Counted from the first letter of the stretch, positions 45,361-56,928 are shown. The stretch is 64,000 nt of DNA from Laccaria trichodermophora (GCA_018417955.1 JACTVC010000002.1:4216001-4280000); one strand, 5' to 3'. Translations and numbers: made by a program. The notes: a model not told the origin generated them from the sequence alone.

Positions 45361-46921
45361 TTATGTTACTATAGATGTTGGTATCTCTGCTGAATTTGTT
45401 GTGGAAGTGAGATCCTGGCTTTCTCCCCGTAAATTAAAGTTCTTCCAACGATTTCCGCTTCTCACCCATCCAGAAAAAGGTCCACTTTCCCCCAAAAGCA
45501 CCCTTTTCGCAATTTGATAAGCCTTGGATTCGCCTTTTAAAGACGAATACATGGTGGCCTCGCTAACAGAAAAAAAATGCTCGACAGAACATCATAAGTG
45601 ACGGAATGGTCTTCGACTTACTCATTTGATGGCAAAGCCAGGTGGGCAAGTAGCTGGTTGTAAGACTGGAGCATTGCGATGCGAGAGACCATAGATCTAA
45701 CGACAGACTTGAGAAACCCTTGGAGGGGACGGTCGTCATGACACAGACCTTGACTTTTCTCGATATCGATGTTTTGGAGAAACGCCTCGTTTAAGGCCAT
45801 TGATCAAGGCCTCAAACGATGACTGAGAATCGGGCATCCACCATATAGCTGTGGGGATGAAGCTCGTGAATGATTTCGCGGGTAAGGCGATAAACCCACG
45901 AACATTCATTGCAAGATCCCTTTGATCCTGGGCCAAGTGCTGTCCGAGAGTGAACAAAGACGCGGTCGGTGAAGTAAGTTTCAATCATTTGAAGGCTGTA
46001 ACCCTGTGGAAGACCTGTTCACAAAAGGGAAGTTGGGGAAATTTTTTGAAAGGACGCAAAGGAAAAAGAATTCACCTTGGATATTACCCAACCGTCCAAT
46101 AAATGCGCGGTGGCAGTCCTCCCTCACTGTTTCGTGCATATCGCAAGGTACCTCGCCAACAACGATGGCGGAGAGATACAATGGCTGCAGAAAACGAGAG
46201 CCTAGCGCACCCTGTATACCCAACACGTTCCACATTGCAATTTTGTCACTGCACGACATGCAGAGCGTTGGAGGCGAGTCGGCCCGACCAGGTTTTGTGC
46301 GCAACACGCCTAGTCGACCATAGCCGTCCCTTCCCCTAGCAGCCACGGAATCGCTCAACTCTGGTGAGTTCACAGAGTCTTTGAGAGCTGCCATCTCCTC
46401 GTCTTGTATGGACGCCAAAAATCGCGTCGAGGAATCGCCGCCTACGTAAACGCAAATCAACGGTGATTGACAATGGGAGGGGGCAGGGACTCACATGGAA
46501 GGGTTGAGACGTAGAGGTTGAGGCGAACATCGTCGCGCAGAGTAAATCTACCGTCTGCATCCTGGAGAATCCACTCTGAATGCGATAAAGGATCTACACA
46601 GCAGCGAGAAATTTCGTCGAAAAACCAACGCAATGCACTGCGACGCGCTAGAACTTCAGCATGGCTGTCGTGAACAACTTCTCCCCTGTCGGAGAGCTTG
46701 TTTGCCGGAAGACATTTAGTACCAGTCGCGACGCTGAGTACTTTGACTTTGTGGGTTTGACTATGCAACAAAAAGAACGACGCAAGGACAGTGTATTGCG
46801 AGTGCGGCGGTGTATATGATAGTGAGGAATAGATTTCAAAGATGTTGCTGATGGCTTTATCAAGGAGCTCCAAGTCACCGGTTGCACTGGAATTCATCGA
46901 AGGTGTCGGAAGAAGTAACAA
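45361..46921 (-). CDS. TAD1: tRNA-specific adenosine deaminase 1 (ADAR-type)
   Basis: About six exons. The zinc site is complete: the His and Glu are in [19 protein letters not shown], the second ligand Cys in TLPCGDSSTRF (its codon is split by an intron), and the third in [20 protein letters not shown]. The [11 protein letters not shown] segment matches the substrate loop of the family. The C-terminal helices end near [20 protein letters not shown] then [10 protein letters not shown]. Tad1 converts A37 to inosine next to the anticodon of tRNA-Ala. Two start choices exist (46921 or Met at 46897). The longer one is listed, and neither affects the conserved part. Its start lies only 87 bp downstream of the MscS gene stop on the same strand. 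Confidence 0.92.
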
Positions 46922-47008
46922 TTCTACTATCTATACGTCTGTAATGCATAGTTTAGGAAACGCGACTATCAAATCTAGGGCTCGGTGTACGCTCATTCCG
47001 CTCAACGG

Positions 47009-50000
47009 TCAACCATTCGTTGCCCCCACATTTTCTTTTCTACTTTTACTTTTCCTGACACGTGTGGCGCGGTGCAAAGTGAGTGAGCTGGGAGGCACAA
47101 AACCAAGCAGTGACTTCACATCCTTAGCCTTGGGTTCACCATCTTCTGCTTCGTCTTGATGGCCAGGACTGGGGGATGTATCGAGCGTGGGTGTTCGGGG
47201 ATCATCATCGACTTCAAATCCAGCAGTGTGATGAGGCGTGTATCTCCCTGTCACTGGATCTGCGTAGACAATGGGCATCGGCGCTTCACATCCAACGATG
47301 CCAAGTTGGCGACAATAGTAGTGGACAGCAGCATGGAAGGCCGTTTTGCGGGAATTCCGAAGGCCCCAATCTTGCCAATTACTGGAGCATACTGTCAATT
47401 TTAACAAATCGTTAGAGAGAGGTGGCTTCCTGACCCATTGTGACCTATGCCGATGGTGATTTCTAAATATCGTTGATAGGAGATATTCTGCAGGGTTATG
47501 CTCGTGCTTGGTTCAAACAATCGGTTCTCTTCGGTCGATAGCCAAGTATTGAGCGACTTTTCCAAGGCGTCAAGCTTCTGAAGAGGGGTGCGCCACGCCA
47601 CCTGCATAGTGAGATTCTCGAATGTTTTCTGTCTAGCGAGGTGAATTTTGTCAAACCAGTTAATGGACGTCTCAACTTACACCACTCCGCCGGACATTCG
47701 TGCTGTGAGTTGGTTAGAATCTGAACGCTCCTGTGAGCAAAAGGGGGCTCACATAAACTTTGTGAACAGTTGACTGTTGAAATAATAGGTTTGCGTGCCA
47801 TCGGAACGAGCAAAAACGGTCTGTGGTCATATCAAAATTGCAGTTAAAAATGAAATCCTGAAATTCGTACAGCAAAAAGCCCGACTTTTTTGACAACTAG
47901 GTTTTCGTCTGTAACAATCACTTTCAGAGTCCATCCTCAATGTCGAGGTGCGTACGCACTGTCCACAAAACATCGATCGCCTGTGTCGTACGGACTGAAC
48001 GGGCTTTGATGAGTGTTTTCAGGACCAAGGAGAGAAGGACTCACTGTGTGACGAAGCAGAACATAACAGCATCGAACATAGAACTCGCTGTGTTCTTGAA
48101 TATAAAGCTGGCCGCAATTAGAAGCGAATATAGACTCGTAAGCGAACTTCCGATTTGCACCCCAAAGACGCTCAAACCGATGAATACCAAGATCACGGCT
48201 GCAAGGAACATCAGCATGCGGTCTAAAGTTTTCAGTGCCTCTCCAACATCCCGCATGGAGCGGGATAGGAACCGACGCTCTTTATAGACTTTTAATACAG
48301 CAGTTTTAAGTTCTGCCCGAGAAATGTCCCCATGACTGTCCTTATCAAAGACACGAAAGGCAGCTTCCGCTGATGCGTGGTCTGGGAATGCTTGATAAAA
48401 GTCAGCCGCGATGAGGTACGTCCTGTGTCGATCTTTCAACCGCGTGTAAATAGACCGCGCAAGGTGCTGCCAGAGGAATGAATAAAATGACAAAATTCAG
48501 GAATCTTCCTGGCCTACTTTAGCTTCATATGCAGAATTCACATTCCACGACAATCCCCCCAGATCGTCGTCTTTACCCCTAATGTTCCGCACGTCATGTA
48601 AAACGGCGTTTTTTAGTACTTTGGCTGCATTTACAAGTGTTGTGTCCAGCTCCACGGGGGCGTCAAAGCTTGACCGGGAATTTTTTACACTGGGAGGGTA
48701 TCGATGGGGGTTGGGGTTAAAAGTCGGTGTCGTTGGTCGTGAAGGCGGAAGGGAGGGAGGTACCATTTCCATCTCATTATCTGCGTTTTCCCCCTTGCCG
48801 TAGCCATCCGTATTTCTTCGTCCACTAGATTCAGGGTATGACATGTTCCCGTCCTCCGCTCGTCTCAACAGTCTCAAGTTCTTGTCCTCTCCAAGCCAAG
48901 AGAAAGAATCCGTCACCTTCACGCGTTGCCTACTCGGAATAGCCTTTTCTTCGATGTCACCATCATTTCTTTCGTCTTCGTACGAAGTATTGGAGCGTGA
49001 TACAAGTGGTGAGGCTGTATACAGCCTACCGCTTGAAGAGTCTGGATCTTCCTCCTGTAAAAGAGTACCTGGGCTGAACCCTGGAAAGACATTACTCCGT
49101 CCTCTTGATTTCATGCGGGGAGCACGCAATTTGGGTCGAAAATCCCGAAGTTTCTCGATAACTGCAAGTGCTTCCTGTACACCTTCGATCCGTTCTTTGT
49201 AGGCAGTGCGATGAAAAGAAAAAGCTTTACAGAGCAAAAGTGAGAAAATGTTGATGGGACTCATAGAGCGGAAGAGTACCTATAAAGTGAGAGAGCATTC
49301 TTTGCACGCACCACACAATGACGAAAAAGAAGAAGAATTCGACAGCCTCGAACAGCTGCGAAAGGGGGGCGTCAGTGGCAGACAAGTTCAAAAGAGGAAG
49401 GACTACAGACTCGCTGGGTATACGAAGCACGGCTCTGCGATGCGTTGCTCGCATCATATAGTTTGTATATATTGCCGAATATTATCACCCAGCTAGCGTA
49501 TGCACTCGAGGCATACAATGCAGGTTTGAAGGTATCTTTCACGGAGTCGTAGAGTTCTATCTTGGTTTTCACAGCTTCCGATACATGGCCCCAGGTTGCA
49601 GATATGAAGTAGCGCACAATGATAGGGATAATGTCGACAATCATCGCAAGATACCAGGAGATGACGAGATTAGATGCGGCCCAGACCAACCACGCTTGTA
49701 CGTTTTGGTTGACGTAGCGACGATGCTCAGTAGGGTGGGGTTTGTACCAGTAGAAATGGACGAAAAGAGCAGGCGTGACTAGTAGTCCGGCCAGGAAAGT
49801 TGAACCGATCAGGGATGAAAATAAGAATTCTAGCATCCTAGCAACATTGTGAGCGTCAAGCTTAAGAGGTGAGGGACACTGTACCTTTTGAAACCCCACT
49901 TATTCTGCTTGTCCCCTCCACCAATCTGCGATCCGAATTTTGCCGCTTCATCCACCAAATCTTCTTCACCAGACCAATCATAGTCTTCTGAATCCTCTTC

Positions 50001-50465
50001 GTCCGTTCCAGCTATAGACGACGGTGCCGAGCTTACAAAGTCGGAATCCTTGCGCTGGAATGAAGGAGGCGATACCTTATTCAGTTCCTCCGAAAACTGA
50101 ACTTTAGCTGGCCTCGACCTAGGATCATGCTCTTCGAGCGTGACGTCTACCATGGGTGGGGCCTTTGAGTAGCTAGCGCGCTTTTCTCTCTTTTCTTGCA
50201 TGACATTTAATTGGTCGTTGTACTCGTCCTGACTGTAAGACGGAATCGGTGGGTAGTATTCCAAATGGGGGTTTGAAGAGCTGGCCACTGGTACCGAACG
50301 ATAGGAAGGCGACGCGGAAGAGTGGGAAATTGTGCGGTAAGGCGGTGACGGGAAATGGGATTCTATCGAATCCTCGCCCGCTTCTTCGGAAGCCGCCAAA
50401 AGCCTGTGGTCACCACGCCGCTGTGGAGCTGATAGAATCCCAGGAAGCATTCTGCGTGCAGTCAT
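47009..50465 (-). CDS. Mechanosensitive ion channel of the MscS family with EF-hand (Msy-type)
   Basis: About ten exons, around 950 residues. A disordered N-terminus leads to membrane spans (LEFLFSSLIGSTFLAGLLV; AWLVWAASNLVISWYLAMIV; FEAVEFFFFFVIVWCVQRML). A disordered cytosolic segment follows, then an EF-hand AAFRVFDKDSHGDISRAELK, whose Asp, Asp, His, Asp, Ser and Glu fill the loop positions only partly. After that come the pore region RMLMFLAAVILVFIGLSVFG with LTSLYSLLIAASFIFKNTAS, and HPFDTGDRC and QTYYFNSQLF in the beta domain. The C-terminus has the alpha/beta domain TAFHAAVHYYCRQLGIVGCE. Fission yeast Msy1/Msy2 share this order and control calcium during osmotic shock at the ER. A role in osmotic stress is inferred. 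It diverges from the coiled-coil gene at 50808. Confidence 0.9.
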
Positions 50466-50637
50466 GATTGACCAGCAATCACTCGTCGTTATCTACCAGG
50501 TTGCAAAGGAAGAAGACAAAGGTATAGCCATGGCCCCGCATGTACCAGTAGAAACCTTGGCCATTTTTGAGGGTGGTCACTGGCTGAACCATTCCCGGTC
50601 GGCTTGAAATTTTATGACCCCGGAAGTAAAAAAAGCA

Positions 50638-50659
50638 GATCTAGTTGAAAATCTAGATC
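50638..50659. repeat. Inverted repeat GATCTAG...CTAGATC
   Basis: Perfect 7-bp arms (GATCTAG at 50638-50644 and CTAGATC at 50653-50659) surround an 8-bp spacer. It lies in the promoter region between the MscS channel gene and the coiled-coil gene. Confidence 0.5.
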
Positions 50660-50661
50660 AA

Positions 50662-50701
50662 GAAAGGTCACGACTGCCAGTTCGAAAGGTCATGGCTGCC
50701 A
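50662..50701. repeat. Imperfect tandem repeat, 22-bp period
   Basis: GAAAGGTCACGACTGCCA (50662-50679) and GAAAGGTCATGGCTGCCA (50684-50701) are the same 18 bases apart from two mismatches, spaced 22 bp, about two helical turns. It lies immediately beside the inverted repeat and may be a cluster of binding sites for a regulator of the divergent pair. Confidence 0.5.
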
Positions 50702-50771
50702 ATGGGCGTAGCTGCCGGTTTATGGCCTTTGCTGGTCCATGACCGGATGCAAGTTAGATCTGAAAGAGTGT

Positions 50772-50779
50772 TGACGTCA
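50772..50779. promoter_or_regulatory. Perfect CRE palindrome TGACGTCA
   Basis: TGACGTCA lies 28 bp before the start codon of the coiled-coil gene, followed by a CACGTG E-box at 50786-50791. CRE palindromes are bound by ATF/CREB bZIP proteins, and one such factor is encoded in this window at 35257. Confidence 0.5.
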
Positions 50780-50807
50780 CAGTAACACGTGCACATCGTC
50801 TCAGATC

Positions 50808-51483
50808 ATGAACACCAACGCCCCCACAACCCCAGCTCTTGTTAAAAAACTTGAGAAAGGGATCATGAAAGAGGCTAAAAACGAGGACCAGAATCTCAAG
50901 CAGGCTATCAAAGATCTTTCTCAGACAGAAAAGGCTGAAGCGAAAGCTCAAAAAGCAGCGATTAAGGCCGAACAACAACTCATCAAGCTCGAGAAGTACG
51001 AACAATCCACCCTCAACGCCTTGCACAAAGCTACGCATGACCATGACATCGCAGCTACAAAGGTGCACAGCGGCGAAACAGATCTAGAGGTATGCAATTT
51101 GAAATCGACCGATATTACTAATATTTTCATCGCCGTAGATGAAGCGCAGACAACATCAGAAGTTGCAGCGAGGTGTCGATGAGAAGAAACTTCGAGTAGA
51201 AAATGCCATGAAAGTCAATGAAGAACATTCTGTTCGTTGCTTCCGCAGTGAAACGGGTTGACGGCTGTGCTCACTTTAATGTTAGAAACTCCGGGAGGGC
51301 AAGCTTGCCGAGCTGCACGGAACTCCCAGCAGAAATCTTGCGCAAGGCCAAGGTGCTCCGCCAGAGTATAGGCGTGTATCGGGCGGGTATGATGCTAGCC
51401 CACGAGTTGCTCAAACTCATTATGAAGGGAAGGATCTGCCGGCACATGCCAACCAGTCGCTTGAACCCAGACCTCTTCAGTGA
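50808..51483 (+). CDS. Coiled-coil protein related to fungal 'Ncp1'-annotated proteins
   Basis: Three exons. Exon 1 has a long charged helix: ALVKKLEKGIMKEAKNEDQN, KQAIKDLSQTEKAEAKAQKA, then EQQLIKLEKYEQSTLNALHK and ATHDHDIAATKVHSGETDLE. Exon 2 (MKRRQHQKLQRGVDEKKLRV) and exon 3 (KLRENGK-like helix, then a disordered Gly/Pro/Arg-rich end PEYRRVSGGYDASPR) complete it. The stop is at 51481-51483. The heptad-like Lys/Ala/Glu pattern predicts one long coiled coil, with no membrane span or domain. Similar basidiomycete proteins are often annotated 'DNA binding protein Ncp1', an annotation I recall and cannot verify. The CRE and repeats upstream suggest regulated expression. Confidence 0.72.
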
Positions 51484-51578
51484 TGAGCAACGGTCATGGC
51501 CTGTAGCTACGTTGCAATTTTGTAACCCTATTTCCTCAATTCAGGCGAATGGTCTGTGTTGATAAAACTCTTACTTGG

Positions 51579-52458
51579 TTACATTGCGCTTTTGAGTCCA
51601 AGGACGCCGCCCCTACCAGTGTCACCATCCAGCAGATTCTGTGCGACTTTCTGTCTACCTTGTAGTAGCAACTCTCCTGCCATCTTTGTCCTCTCTCTCT
51701 CCTCCTTGATGAGCCTGCTAAATGCTTTGAACGTCGGAGATCCTGCATCCCCCATCAACTGGAAAGCAGCGGTTTCGCTTGTAGTGATGATGACACCTTC
51801 GCGTCGCATGCGATCCAAAGCAATGGGGATCTCGAAGGCGTTACAGGAGGAAACACCGTCGGCGACAACGTGAACGGCGTAGTTGCGAAGAGAAAGGATG
51901 GAAAGGACGGTCTGAAGAACGCAAACGTGTGACTGAGGTATTGTTAAATAGATATATTGCATGAACTCTGAAGGGACGGACCTCAATGCCGAAGATAATG
52001 ATTGAGTTTATAGCAGGTCGAGCCTCAAGGACAGCTAGCACCTCGGGTACAAGCATGGAAAACAAGGTCTTGTCGTAATTTCCGAGCAGCAGGGATCCCA
52101 AGGCCTGCAGATCTATGGCAGGGTCTATGGGCCCAAGTGCTTTTTCCAGGTCAGGATAATATAGCGGGGCAAGGTGATCTCGATGATACCTCTAGCGTTC
52201 TGGGTTGTGCAGACGACACCACAACCAAGGAGCTATGCGACCTGGTCAAATAGTGAGGTAAATTGGGCGTGGTGGGTACCTTTGCAAGCTTAACCATCTT
52301 GTTGGAGGTGGCGACTACCTGGTCGTATTCATGGATGGCGGAGCCTATTTACATGAAGAGTAGAATAAGAGTAGTACTTTAAAGTGCTCACTGAATTTTG
52401 TCTGTACATCGCAAAGAAAGAAGAGGGTTGTTTGAGGATCAAGCTTTGAAGTCGTCAT
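51579..52458 (-). CDS. Isochorismatase-like cysteine hydrolase
   Basis: About five exons. The N-terminus is MTTSKLDPQTTLFFLCDVQT-KFS, where the Asp of CDVQ is the catalytic acid. The next exons are AIHEYDQVVATSNKMVKLAK, LLGCGVVCTTQNARG and LGSLLLGNYDKTLFSMLVPE, then INSIIIFGIESHVCVLQTVL. The Cys in ESHVCV is the nucleophile. The C-terminus includes LRNYAVHVVADGVSSCNAFE and FKAFSRLIKEERERTKMAGE. The fold resembles ISOC2 and nicotinamidases. The lack of other nicotinamidase motifs favours the ISOC group of unknown substrate. It converges with the coiled-coil gene (95 bp between stops). Confidence 0.88.
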
Positions 52459-52705
52459 GATAAGTAGATGGTCGTGTACGGGTCGGAGTTTCAAAATTGC
52501 GTGATGGTGGTTCAATCTCGCAGACGTTCTCTGTCTTCGTCGGTCTTTGCTGCCCTCTGTTGCTACCGTTCTTGACCCCCTCTCTTGCCTGTCCTCGTCG
52601 TCATCCTCGTCGTCGATAGCCAACTCTCGCCCATCCGCCGGCACTTCCTTTCTTTTTCCTCCCACTCTTTATTAACCACCTTCCCTTGGAAAATCTTCTT
52701 TGACC

Positions 52706-55700
52706 ATGGAACAATCGACGTCTGTGAACAACGCAAGGGACGACATCGCCGCCAGGAACAGGGTGGGTTTCTCATTACTTTTCGATACTTTATCTAACTC
52801 TGTTCCCCACTAGCTGAAAGCTTTCAAACTGGGCAAAGGCCTCCCATCTGTAATCCCCCCTACTGGACGTACCCACACACATGCACGCTCACACTCACGA
52901 AATGCCTCAATTTCTTCAATTTCTTCTTCATCCCTTTCTTCCTCTTCAAACTCCATGACCGTTCACGACTTTCCTTCTTTTTCTTTTCCTGCCACCAGCG
53001 CCAACCTCGCAGGTACAACGCAACTAGCAAACCCGGTCCCTCCTTCAAAACGAAACTCTCATCATCGCCGTCGCTCTTCCGTGTCTACTCGCCACGAATC
53101 AGCCGAGATGATGGGTGTCACTATTCCCGATTTGCCGCACTGTCCCTCTGACGACAATGTCAATCTTGGCGAGAAGGATTCCATTCGTCGCCGTGCTCTG
53201 TGGGCCCTTGAGGGTAAACCAGACGCGCTTTGTCCTAAAGTTGAAATACCCGAGTTATCTAATTCCGACATGGAGAGACTCATCTTCGATTTTCGTACGT
53301 CGACTTGTTTCTGATTTTTGTCAATTCCCCCTTTGATGTCATTCCTAAGAAACGAAGCCGTCCTATTCGGCGGGGTCGAGTTCAAGCTACGGAAGTGGGC
53401 TTAACTCTTTGTTGGTAGGGAATAAACGAGATTCTTTCAAACTTCTCGCTGCCTCCGGTTCTTCGAAGGACCAGCTTCATACCCTTATCGAAGAAGAAGA
53501 AGAGGAAGAGGAGGAGGAAGGGAAGAGTCAAGGTGGACCTGAACATTCGTTCCCCTCTCCCACTTCTTCCATCGAAATGTCTCTGCCCACAACACCCATC
53601 AACCCTCCACCTATCGTTGCTGTGACCAAATCCATCCCGTCGCGGCCGCGGCCCGCTACTCTGAACCTCCGCCCACTGTCACTTACACCTGACAATCTAA
53701 TTACGACGGTTCAGGGATTATTAACACCATCGCCTACCCCTAGTCCTACAACGGGGCTAGGGTCTCTTCCTTTGAGTCCATCCCCGCACAATGACGCCGC
53801 TACCACGACTGTTCCCCCAGCTCAAAGTACCTCGTCGCGGCGGCCCATTCTCAATCTCAAAACGGATCATTGTGAGAGCCCTTCACCCATGTCAGGGCAG
53901 GTCGACAACAAGAAACCCGCCCGAAGGAGCAGCATCTCCTATAAGCGCTCCTCCCATGGCGTCGCTATCGGCATGTCGGGTCTTCCAACTCCTGAGATGA
54001 CTCCTACCTTCAGCCGGAGATATTCCGTAGCCGAATCAGTGAGGAGCAGCAGTAGCGGAGACGATGAGTTTTTTCCGAACCCCCCAGCGCAAGCGAAGCC
54101 TCTTAGCGCGAGTGAGCAGCATTTTCTCTTCAAATCGCATAATGCGCTTCTTGCGCGGATAACCGATCTGGAGCGGGCTCTATCGACACGGAGATTGTCG
54201 AGCGGGTTCTCAATAAATGAAAGTTCGAGGCCCAATTCCATGTCTTCGAATTTCTCGTCCTCGAGCGATTTAGGCAGTATGTCTGGCGGGGCCAGCGATG
54301 AGATGTTCAGTTTTGTCCGTGATTTGAAATCCGAGCGAGATGAGCTGAAGAAGGATGTGGATGGCTGGAGGACAAGGGTCAGCGATCTCGAGAAACAGCT
54401 TGGGATCATGACGAACCGAGTTGATGCGGAGAGGCGAGAGGCCTGGGTGGCGCGTTCGCGAGTAGGGTTGTTGGAAGTTGAGAAGGCTTCTTTGGTAAAG
54501 AGGTTTGAAGCGGTCGATGATGCAGTCAAGAGTCTTGAGGAGGACAAAAGGGTACTTCAAGAGGAAAACAAGTTGTTGCACTTGACCAACTCTGAAACGA
54601 AGCAGCGTGTCAAACATCTTGAAGCCGAGGTGGAAACTCTCAAAAAGCAGCTTCAAGTCCACCGTTTTGACCCCCTTGCTACATCCAGGAATTTTGATGC
54701 TGCCCTTCCGAGAATGCGAGGTCTTGGGTTTACCTCCATGGATTCTGAGAGTTCTGCAACAGATGTGGAAGGAGATTCTTCCGATGACCATCAGCGTAAC
54801 TTTGGGTTCATGCTCAAAGCCGTTGAAGAAGAATCAGAAGCTGACGGAGATGAGTACTCGGAGGAGGAGAATGGTCTTGCTGGTTATGAGGATGAGGAGG
54901 AATCAGACGTTGATTTCCCCACCTCATCGTCTTTTGGATCAGAGGACAATCAACCTCGGTCGCTTGCACATCTTCAGATGGGAAACGCGCCGACAAATTC
55001 TCAGCCCACTCCACTTGCATCCACTGCTGTCTTCGTACCTGCTGGTCCTACTCACGCATCCAGGGCTTCTTTGTCAAAGACCTGGACATTCCCCAAAGGC
55101 CCCGTAGTTCAAGGTCGTTCACAAGACAAGGAAGACAATTCAGTGGATCGCTTTTTTGGATGCTTGGAGGAGCTTGATGCAGACAGCGATGGACCGGCAC
55201 TTACGAGTCCTTCAGTTTTGACATATGAGACGAGCAAGGGAATTTTTGCGAGCGGCTTCACGTACGGATCGGCTGATGACAATGCTCCTTTCTTTTTGCC
55301 AGGCGGTGTTGGTGTTGTGGCTGAGGGACCTGCTGAGACCGCTGAAAAGCGGCTTTCAGCTGTCGCCGAAGCAGAAGAAGACGATAACAAGCTTGGTGCG
55401 GATGGAGGGGATGATAATATGTTTGGTGAAGTTGGGGGGATCCGCATTACTTTTACCCCGCCTGAAGAGATTGAAGAAAAGCTGGAGCCTAAGCAGCTCC
55501 AAATCTCTCCCGTCAAACCGGCTTCCAAACCTCCTGTTCTTCCTGTCCTGAATTTCTGTGGTGAAGACGAGGATGAGGAGGATCTCGGTGCCATTCCTTT
55601 CAATTTTGGTCGTTCCGTGACTTCTGAACGTCTACCTTCGCCGCCTCCTTCCCAGCCCATCACGATTTCATCTCACTCATCAATTCCCCGTCCAACATCG

Positions 55701-56084
55701 CCTCGTGCTGCGTCCCCTTCGTCAATTCCACGTTCTACGGCATTCAGGCGTTCAATTCATTCTCCCAAAATTTCTGCGTCAACCCCACCGAAGCCAACAT
55801 CCGGGTGCTTTGTTAACTCTCTTGATTTTTCTCCAAGTGCATACGTCACCCCCCCTACAAAACGTGGTGGTACAATGCCATCGTTCATCCCTCAACCTGT
55901 CTCATCACCTTCACCTATGCGAAGTGCACCAGCTATGTCAAAGCCAAAGGCGGTGCCCACCTCGACATTTATCCCCCAACCTCTTCGGAAACCTATCGTT
56001 GCAGCAAGCAATGGCAAGAGCCAGAATGGTACAAACGGTTCGACCTTTATACCTCAAAATACCGTTATTCGTAGGTTTTACTGA
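52706..56084 (+). CDS. Large Ser/Pro-rich protein with central coiled coil (unrecognised)
   Basis: Three exons joined at about 52766 and 53297, giving over 1000 residues. N-terminal: Ser-rich with KAFKLGKGLPSVIPPTGRTH and the acidic stretch LIEEEEEEEEEE. The middle has a predicted coiled coil, from FKSHNALLARITDLERALST on through ERDELKKDVDGWRTRVSDLE, VKSLEEDKRVLQEENKLLHL and RVKHLEAEVETLKKQLQVHR. Acidic and Ser-rich sequence follows, with KLEPKQLQISPVKPASKPPV. It ends in three FIPQ motifs (55884, 55968, 56046) and a Tyr stop. It looks like a scaffold at the cytoskeleton or cell cortex, which is a guess from composition. The reading frame is long and uninterrupted. No domain is recognised. 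It diverges from the isochorismatase gene, sharing 247 bp. Confidence 0.78.
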
Positions 56085-56105
56085 TTACTGGATCCTTCAG
56101 AGCAC

Positions 56106-56573
56106 ATGCCGATGAACACCCGCTCTTCTCATAGATCCCCTGCTGATACAACGATCGCAGCACCGTGTTCCCAATCGTTTTCAGAAATAAAGAGTGTTGC
56201 GGTTTATGACTACCCTGACTCTGTGCCCCAACCATACCCCTCTGTAGATTCTGAAAAATTCATTCGGTCAGCACCATCTTCGTTCTCATCCATCATGTCC
56301 TCCCCGCTTGCGGCACGACTCCCGTTCCAGGCCTTCTCCAATTTCATGTCATGGGCTCCACGTTACACTGATGCTGCCCCTTCCTCGGCCCCATCTCGAT
56401 CCGATTGCCAGCCCGAGGCTGCTCGTCCCATATCTCACAAGCAGGTCTTTGTATCCCGAGAACAGCAACTTCGGAAGTTAAAACTCCGTATGGAAACCGA
56501 GGGCTCGTTGGTGATGAGGGATTCAGTTCAAATCCATTGCAAAAGGTGCGATGACGGATTGGTTTTGTTCTGA
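56106..56573 (+). CDS. 155-residue protein or C-terminal part of the preceding gene
   Basis: The frame begins with an ATG 21 nt after the stop of the upstream gene and has no intron. The end looks conserved in style (HKQVFVSREQQLRKLKLRME then DSVQIHCKRCDDGLVLF), with a C-x2-C pair that could bind a metal. The middle is Ser/Pro rich with SSIMSSPLAARLPFQAFSNF. It could instead join the upstream gene: a splice from GTAGG at about 56071 to CAG before 56101 keeps frame but the intron would be 30 nt, too short; a 63-nt alternative from a GTTCGA donor also keeps frame but removes the last FIPQ motif. Both are possible, and the two-gene reading is preferred. Confidence 0.55.
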   Translation: MPMNTRSSHRSPADTTIAAPCSQSFSEIKSVAVYDYPDSVPQPYPSVDSEKFIRSAPSSFSSIMSSPLAARLPFQAFSNFMSWAPRYTDAAPSSAPSRSDCQPEAARPISHKQVFVSREQQLRKLKLRMETEGSLVMRDSVQIHCKRCDDGLVLF

Positions 56574-56928
56574 GGTTAATCTTGGACGGGTTGTTTCTTT
56601 CACAATCTGGACTAGCAACCCTTTTTCTATGCGCCTCGTTCATTGTATGCACACTATGCCCTTGACTCAATTTGGACTCTATGATTATCCTTCGTAACAA
56701 CTTTGTTTCATCCTTTTTGTTTTGTGTACATATCGTTCTCGTACATATCGTTGTCTGTGCGGCTTGATGCCTGCATTAGGACCTTGTATGGTTGCATCTT
56801 CAGCAACAATATATTTTTAATTGATTTTGCTGGCTCCGGAATATTCCGATCGTGCTACGGTGCCGTGCTCAACAAGTGCTCAACATCATTTGCTGTTTGA
56901 AACATCTTTCCTCTTAGCATTCAATACC
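56574..56928. other. Intergenic region
   Basis: About 355 bp of AT-rich sequence with T-runs that suit a 3' end and the promoter of the following NDUFA4-like gene. No gene, RNA or repeat was recognised. Confidence 0.5.

Noticed and set aside
55109..55663. 184-residue minus-strand frame rich in serine
   Set aside because: Antisense to the acidic, serine-rich exon of the coiled-coil gene. It mirrors codon composition only.
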